A DNA stretch of 64,000 nt from Monomorium pharaonis (Eukaryota > Arthropoda > Insecta > Hymenoptera > Formicidae). Shown in pieces: positions 47,726 through 60,100 of this stretch; position 1 is the stretch's first letter; every line of letters starts with the position of its first letter. A program made the position numbers and the translations under genes. The notes below the pieces were generated by a model, which ran no database searches, was not told the DNA's origin, and saw only the letters and a list, made by a program, of their open reading frames with translations. The DNA is taken from the NCBI RefSeq assembly GCF_013373865.1, contig NC_050468.1:18494774-18558773 (forward strand), written 5' to 3'.

Positions 47726-48705
47726 ATGACTTTGAAGTTATATTATGATTTACTCTCACAACCTTCGAGAGCACTGTATATAATTCTCAAAATGTGCAAT
47801 ATACCATTCGAGAAGAAGATCGTAAATCTGAAGAATCTTGAACAATACACTGAGGAGTTTGAACAGATTAATCCATTCAAGAAAGTCCCTGTTATAGATC
47901 ACGATGGTTTTAAACTTGCGGAAAGGTATTACATTCTTCCTACAAAATAATATGAATACAATACTTTTATTTAATCGACATGAAAGAAAATCTTACTATT
48001 CTTATATAATCGTTTCAACCATTTTTAATTATTTTAGTGTGGGAATTACGCGATACCTGAGTCGAGAATTTAAAATGAATGATCACTGGTACCCGTCCGA
48101 CTCGAAGAAACAGGCAAAAGTTGATGAATATCTCGAGTGGCAACATCTCAATACAAGACTTCATTGCGCAACATACTTCTTAGTTAAGGTAAAAGCCTTT
48201 TTTTGTATATTTAAAATATATTCTATGCACAAAATATTTAATTTATAGTTTCTTAATATTTTTCTTAGCATATTTTTTTTATAGTTTCTTAATCCACTCA
48301 TGCGAGGTACACCGGCAAAGCCAGAAAAGGTGGCCGAGGCCGAAAGTCGTATGAAAGATTGCGTCGACATTATTGAGAATGTATGGCTGAAAGATAAGCC
48401 ATTCTTGACAGGAAACACGATCAGCGTGGCTGATATATTCTGCGCTTGTGAATTGGAGCAACCACGTAAGTAACATTAATTTTTCAATTTCAGGTGTTTA
48501 TGATACATATGTTTACAGTTTGAATAAGAGGAATTTTTTTCCTATAGGATTAGCTGGTTACGATCCGAAAAAAGGAAGACCCCACCTGACTGCCTGGATG
48601 GAAAAAGTTGCTGCGGAAACAAATCCTCACTATCAAGATGCTCATAAATTTTTAAACCAAATGGTGGCAGGAAATCCATCGCAAAACTTTAATTTTAAAC
48701 TTTAA
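47726..48705 (+). CDS. Glutathione S-transferase, theta class
   Basis: Cytosolic enzyme that conjugates glutathione to electrophiles. Four exons (47726-47925, 48038-48188, 48285-48465, 48548-48705) join in phase to 229 residues. The thioredoxin-like N-terminal domain starts LKLYYDLLSQPSRALYIIL; Ser11 is in the theta-class catalytic position. It continues INPFKKVPVIDHDGF, with the cis-Pro of the glutathione site, and ends ESVGITRYLSREF. The helical C-terminal domain has DEYLEWQHLNTRLHCA, KPFLTGNTISVADIF (the N-capping Asp motif) and RPHLTAWMEKVAAE. GSTT1-like; a more exact orthology is not possible by eye. Confidence 0.93.
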
Positions 48706-49274
48706 TTATGTACAAATACTTTACTTCATTTATGACGTCTATAAATATGTATATATCACATATGTAATCTATTCTAAGATGGTAATATCTTCAATGGTAA
48801 TATATTTTTATTTTGATATTTTTATTATTTTTTAAGTAAATATTTACATTTATTGTGATACATATATAAAAGTTTGTAACGTTTATTTTCCAACCATTTG
48901 ACATTTATCCATTTTAATAAAACTGTGGTGCTGTAATTTCTTTACAACTGTTATAAAAGTATAAAAATTGGTTATGATTTAGAAGCATTGGAACAAATAA
49001 ATAATAAACGTTATTTCTTACAGATACGCGACTCTTAAGTATATATTAAAAAAAACACGCATATTTTACTAGTTATTTTCAGAGAGAACCCTGAGAGTGG
49101 CCATCACGGCCTTTTTCGTGCGACCGAAATGTGGATTAGAGAGCCTTTTTAGTGGCGTCATGTGAAAGCCACTTTTGATTAAAATAAAGTTATAAATTTA
49201 TAATAAATTAATATTGTTGCACGCGTCACCTGGTATGATGCCCGGCCACTTATTTTTAAATTCTCGAAATGTTT

Positions 49275-49413
49275 GGCTACGTTCAGAAAACAACCGTTGC
49301 ACCGTCGAGTAATTTGCTAATATAATTGGTCTAAATTTAGAGATCTAACAGTAAGGACCAATAATCACTGAGTTCTTACCACTGATCATTTGTGTTTTCT
49401 GAACGTACTTTTA
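49275..49413. mobile_element. MITE L-related hairpin, copy 2
   Basis: TACGTTCAGAAAACA near the left end and its inverse TGTTTTCTGAACGTA at the right. Internal pairing is weaker. The same GTTCAG..CAAC.GTTG motif occurs next to L1 and F. Confidence 0.5.
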
Positions 49414-49426
49414 ATATTTTGTTTAA

Positions 49427-49641
49427 GGCCGAAATCACATGATGCGGAATAGAGTAGAGTCCCTAGAATACATGTATTCTAGGGACTCTAGAATAGAGCT
49501 GCGGAATAAAACGTGCATCATAGAAGCAGCCAATCATAGCTTTGCCGCATTAGAATGCGTTGATGCAGCAAAGCTCTGATTGGCTGCTTCTATGACGCGC
49601 GTTCTATTCCGCACTCTATTCCGCACCATGTGATTTCGGCC
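49427..49641. mobile_element. MITE M (215 bp)
   Basis: GGCCGAAATCACATGATGCG left end and its inverse at the right, flanked by TAA on both sides. Further arm: GAAGCAGCCAATCA against TGATTGGCTGCTTC. A 36-bp perfect palindrome is inserted in the left arm. Confidence 0.75.
49455..49490. repeat. Perfect 36-bp palindrome in the left arm of MITE M
   Basis: TAGAGTCCCTAGAATACA followed at once by its exact reverse complement. The right arm of M has no counterpart. Confidence 0.9.
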
Positions 49642-49910
49642 TAACGTAGCCACTGTAAACATAACGGAAAACTTGATAATTCTTTCTCAGTGCATTTTGG
49701 AACGCATAGGCTCCATTTTATGGAGCAAGAAGGTTAGGCTTTTTTTTAAGAAATATTTTTTGAAATATTCTTTGGTGCTTTTTGTACTGTAGGAGGTACG
49801 TTGTAGCTAAAATTAGCAATAATTCTTGAGTTACAATTCATTATATAATTTTTTAGATTAATAATTTTTTTTGCGTTGTACATAACCTTAAAGTTAGACT
49901 GAAGAACATT

Positions 49911-50031
49911 GGGTGTGTTCGAGGAGGCTCTATTAGCGCTATCAGCATTAGTTTATCCTTGTTCTACTTTTAATGAGTAATGAAGATGGATTGATGCTGG
50001 TAGCGCTAATAGCATCTCCCTGAACGCACCC
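49911..50031. mobile_element. MITE P, copy 2 (121 bp, opposite orientation to copy 1)
   Basis: GGGTGTGTTCGAGGAGGCTC left end, inverted right end, ATT on both sides. About 90 percent identical to the inverse of 5081-5201. Confidence 0.75.
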
Positions 50032-50306
50032 ATTATTCCACGTCATATGACCATATATCCCCGTGGGAGATCGAGCACGTCTAGTTCTTGTTTTTCGACG
50101 AAACTAACCCAGAAAACCTTCCTGAAGAACATTATTATTCTATCGCTCGCTCGCTTGCTCGCTCGAGAGAATAGTTTGTAAAGATTAATTTGATATATTA
50201 AAAAAATGTTCCGTATAATTTGTTTATAACTTAAATTTATTATATAATTTATTATTATTTATTGTGATGATGTCGAATAATTTATTTCTAGATTACTTGG
50301 ATTATT

Positions 50307-51182
50307 ATGGGAAAGATTTATTCATTGTTGATACGGCCTATTCGTACATTTAATATTGCAAATCGTGCGGAGAAAGTTATCTCTCAAGAAAAACCAATAC
50401 CCGCACCTCAGCATGCGTCCACAGAAAGGCAAAAGAAGCTTTCGGATAAAGGTATTGAATCATCATTGAATCATCATTGCAATATCTGTTTCAGATTGTA
50501 ATTATGTGACAATAATTAAAAAAATGATATCCAAGCTATACTATCTTAATGGTTCTTCCAATTTTATCATGTAAACTGTTTTCTGTTTTAGTAAATCCAC
50601 ATTTTTTGGAAGATCATTATCGAAAGAACATGCAACTGGATCAACGACTGAAAGATGTTTTTGTTACATCAACAGATCCACAAGTATGATATTTTAAATC
50701 TGTTCATACAATATTTACTAGCAGAAAAACTAAAAAAACCTAGAATTTTTGGAGAATTTATTTTTAGTCTTGAAAATTGTGAATTTTTATGAAATTTTAT
50801 TAGTATTTAAGAAATTATTTTAAAATTTTATTTTTAAATTTAAAGTTTATCTCCTTTTCTAACAAAATCTTAAAATCATTTTTTTGTGATAATGCAAAAT
50901 ATTGACAGTTGTTTAATATATGTGGTATATATATTTATGTATATAAACTATATTCAGATATTGCAAACAAATTGTTATATGTTTAGTTCATTTGGTTTTT
51001 TGTTCTTTTTCAAATTTAATATTTAAAATTCTAAGTGGATTTTTAGTGATTTGTACATATATACATATACATACATACATATATAAATATATTGTATTTA
51101 AAATTCCAGGTAAAATTTAGATAACTTTTTAGTACAACTTTGAAATAAATTAATTTTTATATTTTTTAATATTTCTTATATA

Positions 51183-51223
<41 letters not shown>

Positions 51224-51935
51224 TTTAAAAATACAAGAATATTGGAATTCTACAAAATTTGAATAAATGTCTTATGTTAATGCAATTGTTGTAAATATGT
51301 GATTGTACATGTAATTGCCGAGTCAAGCTTTGTTTATTATATATAGCTTTGTTTATTATATATAGGTAACAAGAGAGCCAACTAGAGAATCCAAGCTTTT
51401 ACCTCAGAATAGACACAGTTGGAACCATGATTCTACATTGGAGCCTTATGAAACTACAACAATTCCCGCAGGAAAATGTTCACTAAAGCAGGCTCTTACA
51501 TTTATTTTTCAACATAAACAAGACCCTATAAAATATAATAGTGAAAATATAGCTTCTGAATATAAAATAGATAAGAAAATAGTAGGTATGTAGTTTGAAC
51601 GTTTCTAATATTGTTTTATTTAAGTAAAACGATTTGCAATTTAATACATTTATTATATTTATGTTTATATTACATTATATTATGTTTATATTATATTATA
51701 ATATGTTTATATTATGACTTGATATATTTGATATATTTACGACTTGATAATTATAAATTTATATTGTATTTTTTTAGACGATATATTGAAATATTTTAAA
51801 GTTTATGTAATTGTCTCAAAAGAGAATCCAGAACCGATGGAAGATTCATTTCAACAAATGCTCGACCATAATTTACAATTTAAAAATATATTAGGGGTCA
51901 AAAAGAAAGAAAAGGATGTGGAAGAGAAAAAGTAG
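50307..51935 (+). CDS. NDUFAF4: Complex I assembly factor 4
   Basis: Assembly factor for the membrane arm of mitochondrial NADH dehydrogenase. Four exons (50307-50451, 50592-50683, 51366-51585, 51778-51935) join in phase to 204 residues. The N-terminus MGKIYSLLIRPIRTFNIANR has Gly2, a myristoylation site in this family. Next come AEKVISQEKPIPAPQHAST, matching AE.EISK.KP..APRHPST of the human protein, and KDVFVTSTDP (human KDVYVDSKDP). The third exon holds SLKQALTFIFQHKQDP and ASEYKIDKKIVDDILKYFKV. The C-terminus is longer than in human and ends in a Lys/Glu-rich tail. Confidence 0.88.
51187..51222. repeat. (AT)n microsatellite in NDUFAF4 intron 2
   Basis: Pure AT dinucleotide run. Similar runs occur at 52689-52717 and 57113-57142. 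Confidence 0.9.
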
Positions 51936-52184
51936 TACGTACATGTATATAGAAAAATAATTTATTAAAGTTTTTTATTTCTATGTTTTTCTTGCCTAAA
52001 TGTAATTATGTGATACCCTCTATCAACTTTTGGAAATGATATACTTGACGATAAAAAAATTTCACGACGCATATTAAAATAATATTCGGCAAGTAAGGTA
52101 TTTCGCAATTTAATCGTTTATTTTTGTAAGATCTGAAATAAAACATCATTATTTAATACATCATTTTCCATGAAAAAAATCATA

Positions 52185-52683
52185 TTAAAGTTTAGGTTCT
52201 TTAAAGCATGGGTTCTTACTTGCTACAATATGATAAATGGCAACAATCGCAACTAAAACATGGAATTGCCTACTGGTAGACGGCATTGCTTGAGAATCAG
52301 GGAAAAAATAGCCGCCTGAACCTGTCTCTGGAATGGTCATAGTTTTCATCATCATCCAGTAAAATGCTTTCATTTTTAAATTCTTTTTCAACTCTGCGCC
52401 GACTTCTTCCCGTATACGTTTATTGTAATTATTTAGCCAACGCCGCTACGTAACATAGACATATGAATATTGCAGAAACTCGTTATTTTTTGTGGCTATA
52501 ATAATTAAATTGTCTTTATATAATGATGCATTTAGAACTTACATGCAATGGAGTTAGCATATTAATATCGATAAGTTTCGGTTCGTACGGGACCAGAGTG
52601 ACATCTCTAAATTTAAGAAATCTTTGCCCATTATGAGACTGCAACAGTTATAAGCTTTATATTTATATTAAGATATAATCCAA

Positions 52684-52721
<38 letters not shown>

Positions 52722-55700
52722 CAAATATAAAAAATTAATAAATAATAATTAAGAATTAATAATTAACAAACTACTAATACAAAATAGATCAACACAGTTG
52801 TATAGTTATATGTATTTATGTGTTATACAAATAAGAATGTACCAATTTATCAGCCGGAATTACTTCAAGAATATTCTCCAAACGAACTCCAAAATCGTCT
52901 TCTTTGTAATACCCCGGTTCGTTTGAAAGAAAGAATCCTGGCTTCAACTTGACTCCTGAATTTTCGCATCCGAAATATGACAAGCTGATAGGCGCTGCAA
53001 CGCGTATTGTTCCACTAGAATGGCTTTCATCAATTGTATTCCATATTCTCGTGACACGCAACTATTTTTACAGGAAACTGTAGATTACGAACATTCGTGA
53101 ACTGAAGAGAAGTGACCGATTCCATGACCAGTTCCGTGCATGTAATCATAACCAGTGCTCCATAGTGGCCTTCGCGCAATAATGTCCAATTGATCTACTG
53201 TTAGATCACTAGGAAAGATCAGAGACGCTAATTCAATCAAACCGATCAGCACTCTCGTGTAGGCTTTTTTCTGCTCGTCGGTCGGTACTCCAAAGTGAAG
53301 AGTTCTAGTCACGTCTGTGGTACCATCTGTCAAATAATTTTGCTTCATATCTCAATTACTTGACTGGCGAAGAATTGAAGGAAATGGAAAAAAAGAATAA
53401 TTGAATAAATTAAGAATAAAAGGGTGACTAAATTCTTTTTAAAACAAATTTTAAATTGAAATTAATTCTTGTTTCACTTTATTTGACTCGATATTTTTTA
53501 GTATTGGCAAAATTTTACATTTTTTGGATAAAATCTATGCCAGTAATAAAATTAAAGCTGGCAATTTCTGAAATAAAACGGAAGTTTTTTTTTCTATTAA
53601 AATGAATAGCAAATAATGAGAAAGTGTTGTTTTAATCGAGAATGTTTTTTACATTCAAGTTTTATTTAAAATAAAATCCATAATAGATTAAGAATTAATA
53701 TAGCAAATAAATTACATTTTGTTGAATATTAAACGTAAAATAAATCTGTAGCGGTCAAAAATTTTATTCTGATATTATCATATGATTTATTCTGATATTT
53801 TTAATGGTTTTTTTATTAAATTAATGTAAAATTTAATAACATCTTTAAGTTTTAGTTTAAAAACGTTTCACATATTAATTTGAATTCAAAAAGACTTTAT
53901 TATTATAAAGTTTTGTTGATTGATTTCCATTGATTGATTTTATTTTTCTTTAATTAAATGTTGTTAAATATAGAAATTAGTATGACTTATTAGTTAAAGC
54001 AAAGCTATCTTTTGAATATGAATATATTTTTATAAGAAACTGATATTTATCATCTTTTCCATTGGATTTTTTCAATCAATTCTGAACAAAGTAGAATTAA
54101 AGCGATTCAGTTTTCTTACCCAAATATTGCCCTCCAGAATCAATTGTTAATGTAGATGTGGTTCCAATTTTAATATTTGTTAAATTATTTGGCTCATAAT
54201 GTGGCATAGCGGCGTGTGGACCATATCCCGCGATTGTTGGGAAGGCGATACCCCTATTACCGCCTTGCTCATAACGAATTTCATTGATTACTCTCGCCAC
54301 TTGCATCTCGTCCCATCCTTCAGCGTCTAATTTGTACTGCTCTTCCATGTAAGCGAGGAAATCACACATGGCTATTGCATCTTTTAAATGGGATCTTCTC
54401 ATACCTGTTATTTCAACTTTGTTTTTTTCCGCTCTTAGGTCGATTATAGGCGAGGCTTTAGCCAATCTTTTCTCTGGAGGAATCTGTGAAAAAGATTCTT
54501 AAGTGTTAACTGTATCAAATTCTATTTATTTAGATATTTTATTTAATTCGACTTCTTTTTCGTGGAAAATTAACTCGCTGACATACTTGTATATCATTTT
54601 TTTCGAAAGAGATAGCAATATGTAAAATTTGAGAGAATGATTCTCACGAACATTTAAGTTAAAATAAACAATTTAAAAAAGTCAAATTTTTTACATTATT
54701 GAGCTTATGTTAATAGAAGAAAAAACACAATATTTTAGTAAAAATATAATTTAAATGAAATTATTGTATATATATAATATAAATATATAAAATATAAACA
54801 TAATTTAAATTGATTTCTGGTGATTTATACAATATTAAAAATTGAACAACAAGCTTTCCAATTCTAATTATAACATTTTATAATCATTGGTTACAAAAGA
54901 AAAAAGATTTTTATATTTTAGATTAAAAAGTTTCAATCCAAAAATAATCTATTCAATAATAAATTAGAAATTAATTTGGACAGATTAAGTTAAACTTGAC
55001 AAGATAGAGACAGGAACTGAAAATAAATTTTTTGATAATTATTTATACAAAGGATCGTGTATGCATTTTTTCATGTTGAAAATATACATAAAACTGTTCT
55101 GTAGTCACACTTACGGAATTGTATATTTCTTTGGACGCACCCGGCGAGTAGCCGTACGGCGATGGAAGCCACACTGTATTCCAAACTTGAGACATGGTTT
55201 TTAAATCGCTCCAAATGTCTGTGTAATTGTGCCATCTGTAACGATAAAAGTCAGTTGTTATATAAGTCTAATTGGTGTGCTTATTATTACGTTATGTTAA
55301 TTTTTTTAGTTTAGAAAAAAATTCATTTTATAATAATGTTTAAAACAAAGCTTTTTTATTTTCTTTAAAATTCAAAGTGAAATAAATCTTACAAGTTAGA
55401 TTTTTGTGTTAGAAATTCACGTTTTTTTCTTAAATTTATCAATTAAATATTAGATTAATTATTTATTTTAAGTAGTAAAAATATTAATAATGCTTTTAAC
55501 ACTTAAAATAAGTAATTTAGTACTTAATTTGTAAATTTCTGTAAAAGTTATTTACATCCCCACACATTTTTCTATTTTTTTTATCTTACTCGTCAAGAAT
55601 TTCCTGATAATTTCTGAACTCTATTTGTCTCACTCACTTAACGCAGTTTGCATGGGAGCAAGAGTCAATTTTCAGATGTATATCGACAGATCGCAGGATC

Positions 55701-57107
55701 TTTTGACGCAATACGTAAAGATGCAAGGACTCGTGAGTAACAATCGCGTAGGCCCTGAGGACGGGCGTGTGCGGTAGATCGTAGCCGCGGACGTTGAAGA
55801 GCCACGCTATCTCGTCCAGCGCGGTAACGACGAGTGCGTCGGCCGACGATAACTTCATTTCCAGACGGATACTCTGAACTTTTTCCTGCCATGGTTTGCC
55901 GGAGTACTCGTCCGTCAACGGATACGCCGCGTGCGGATTGTATTCAGGTCGGCCCACCTGCCAGATTAAGTCTACCAGGTCGTTATGGACTGCGACCAAT
56001 CTTACAGATGAATTCGCTGAACACGAATAGGATTGTTAGTTGTGTGAAAGATCAAATTTAGCTTCGTCGCGGTCGACGATTGATACTAAAACTTGTTTCG
56101 AAGCTTGGAAGGCAATCAAAAAAAGTATTTTATAATCGATCAAAACAGTATTTTTATACATATAACAAAAATATAGATATTTTTGTGTATAAATTATTTT
56201 CTTTGGCAAAATAAAAAAAATCATATGTATGATACATATCCGACAATATCGCGAGGAAAATTAATAAAGAAATATTCGATATGTTTCTTGTTACCAAATT
56301 CCTCCTCCCATGTCTCCCACGCAAATGCAGGTATTAATTTTGGATTGGCACCAATACGTACTTCTGATCGATTTTGGAACTCGTGCATCAACCATTCTGT
56401 TATTGTTGGTACCTAAAAAAATTAGGGAATATATCTAAATGTTAAGAATGTTTCAATATTATTATAAAATATACATGCATACTCTAAAATTCATAATTAG
56501 TTTGTTATAAATTCTCATTAATATTGCTGTTTGATAAAAGGACCTATCAAACTTTTTATTATTTATAATGTTAAAGTTTATAGATTTTTTTTTACTATTT
56601 AAAAAAACATTGCAATGTTTATCATGATTGCTCCTTCTTTTTTAAATATAATTTTAGTTCAGCTTTATTTTAATTCAAATTATCGGTTAAAAATTGTTTA
56701 CTTAGTATTGTTTACCAGATATAAATCGATAAGGCATTATTAAAGATACTTTTAAAATTTATACATATGTACAACAATACTTTTTATTAAATTTCCCATA
56801 ACTGTTAAAATTTATACGGCTAGGTCATAATAATTTAATAATATTAATTTTATGATTTATTATATACCTGATATTTCTCGTAACATGCGTACGAGTAATA
56901 ATTTTTCTCGTAACATGCGTATATGTAGATAACATTCAATTCTGATTTAATATTTATAATTTTATAGTAATCATTTGCATCTAGATTATTTGTACGAGTA
57001 ATAATTGTAGGAGAAAAATAGTTTTGTTAATATATAATGCATTTTAAATATACGCATTTTAATGAAATATATACAATGATATATATACATATATATATAT
57101 GTATATA

Positions 57108-57146
<39 letters not shown>

Positions 57147-60100
57147 ATAAAATGTAAAATTTAATACTGGGTTAAAAGCTAATTATTTGAATATTTATAT
57201 TGATGAAGATTAAAAAATTTATATCGATTTATTCTTTAATTATTTCTAGGTCTTCCTACAATAGAATGATAACCGTGATAATTTTAGGTAACATATTGAC
57301 TGTTACGCTAAAATTTAATGATTATTCCAATGCGAATGACTGAAATTTTTGTCTCAGAAAACTTTTATTAAATTGATATTTTGATGTTATTGCATAAAGA
57401 AATTGTGCAATAATCAATTTGAATGAACGTAGCTATAACAGATCTGAATCTTTGTACCGCGTTGATGAGCAGCACCCGTTCCGTTCTTTAACCTGCCGTA
57501 GGCCGAAAAGTGGAACGAATGTTGCTTACCATCTCTCCTTCACTTGTAGGCATCGTACTGTAAAGAAATTCGAATCTGGTTCGGTTTATGACGCAGGTCT
57601 ATGTATAGTCAGCGACGCTGACTCAGCGTGGCGCTATTTGAAGTTCATGCGCCCAGCGCATATATCACAAATATGTGATAGTGGCATATAACGTGTTATA
57701 GTTATAGTATTAGATTGTCAGTGCTAGACGACTGACGACGATGTTCTGTATACAGGATTCTTTTGTTTATTAAAATTTAAAAAAGTAACCACTCAGAAAG
57801 CTCACCTTCCCACCCCCTTCACACTGAGTGCAAAGGGTGAACGATCATCGATGACAGAATTTTCGAACAAGTCGAGAACTCGTGTCGTTCTCACGCTCAG
57901 GGAAGAGAGCTATCTCTCCTCATCATGGTTACATCAACTCCCATGTTAGGGAGGGAGAATGAGATCAACTCCTACAGAACTGATCCTGTGAAGTATGATC
58001 TTAAAATTTTACCGCTGGCTGGCTCAAGATATAACAAAGGTAGTGTCATTTTGATTATGAGAAAGTGATATTCTTCGTAGCCACCAAGTAGACTACAGAG
58101 GAATTAAATTTACAAGAGACTCTAAATCCAGACGGTATCGCCATCTAGAGATCGTCGATGTTACTTTATGCTCGGACTTATACTACTCGGACTTTATATA
58201 CTATGGACTTCGGTTGGAATTGTTTAATTATTTCCTATTGTGATTTTTATAATGTTTTCTAGGAAAGACGAATCATTTCGATTAGAATTTGTTTCAAATA
58301 GTTCATGATATACATCAAGGATATTATCCGAATAGATTCTGATCGGAATTATTTTGTTATTCCTAAAAAAATACAATAGAAAACAATTGAATAATTTTGA
58401 TTTGTAATCTATTTTATACAATTCTATAACTTACGCTCAGAATAAAATAGCAGTACATACATATAAAGTATTGTTAATTAAACAAGTTAAATTTGTTGTA
58501 TAAAAAACTTTGTTTATTTTAATAATCTTCTCAATCAGAAATAATTAGTCGGATTGACATTGATGATTAATGGTTAATGTTCAATATTATTTGATATTTT
58601 ATTATGGTTGATTTTATATAAAATATAACTTAATCAATAATTATATCTAATATATTATATATAATTATTTATTCTTAGTAATTATAAATATTTTTATATA
58701 ATTTATATTGTGTTTTAGCTTTTCTATTTTGATTATACGATATATTTTATGCTTTTGCACCAATTCGATGTAAAGTTAAAAAAACAATCTCTAATAACAA
58801 AAATTTAGTAGAAATATTCGTAATAAAAACAATTATGATAAAGTTAAAGATAAGAAAAATATTAAATAGTATTTGACATCGATTATTTATCGATTCATTG
58901 GCGTCGAATCGACTAATTATCAACTATATAATAATTTCTAGCTGGGCTTAATTTCATGATAACATAATTATTAAAAAGTTCTAATTAAATTTTGGCTAAA
59001 TAAGTAACTATTTGTCACTGTCCTAAATTTTATTATTATTTTTGGATTTTATTAGTAAGTCGTATAAATTGTTTGTATAATAATAATAATGAAAGAATTG
59101 GGAATGAATTTATAAAAAGCGATAAATTAAGAATTTATTAAAGAATAAATTATTTTATTAACGATTAGAAAAAGATAACGCACCACGAAAATAATACATA
59201 AATACGCAAATTTGATATAGAGATGATAATTAAAGGTACTATTCAAGAGAGATAATGTTGGAGAAAATATTAGTCAATTTACGCACGTCGTGTTCACCTC
59301 GCTTCATTAAAATCCAATTGCAATCCAGCTGATGATTTGCTTGAACATGATATCGACCATCAGTCCAAAGTATTGCTTTATCAGTAGTGACTATGGCTTC
59401 TCCAGCACTTCCATAAAATCCAGTAAGAAATTCTCTTCTCATATCATGTGGGTCCACAGCTTCGCTCTACACAAAAACAATTTGTTTTGTTAATAAAAAA
59501 ATAATTGATATAAATCCATTTATATTAATAATTATGGCTATTAATATTTGTAGCAGTTTGAAAAGAAAACTTGCTCTCAATACTCAATACTTAATACTTA
59601 AAAATATGCTAAAGCTATCCGTAAAAAAAAATTATGCAAAAATTATTGCACAAAAAATTGCATATTTTTGTGCATGAATTTCTCCAGTTTTTACAGATTT
59701 TGTACAAAGTTTCCGCCTTCAGAATTTTTCTGCAAAATATTTTGCAGAATTTTTGCATAATTTTTTCCTACGAGTAATTTAACTTAAATCAATGTTCCCC
59801 AATTATTTTGCCATTGATAAAATTAAGAACAAGATGCACATATACGTAAGTTTCTAAAAAATGTTTGTTATTAGATATTTATCTAAAAATAATTTCTCTT
59901 ATTTTGTTAAATCTTAAAATTAATGTGCAACATTTACATTGGGAAACATGGATTCGAAAGACTGTATACACACTGCACTCAAAATTAAATAAAACTTAAA
60001 AAATTTTAATAAAAATATGGAATGGCTGTTTAGCGTACCAGCCAAATCAATTAAATTGCAAAATGTTATTTTCTATACTAAGAGAAGCTTTCAATATGTT

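Larger units (their letters stand above)
48706..50306. other. Intergenic region with MITEs L2, M and P2
   Basis: AATAAA at 48916-48921 is a likely GST polyadenylation signal. MITEs occupy 49275-50031. A TTTATTTCTAG acceptor at 50281-50291 suggests an NDUFAF4 5' UTR intron. Confidence 0.5.
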
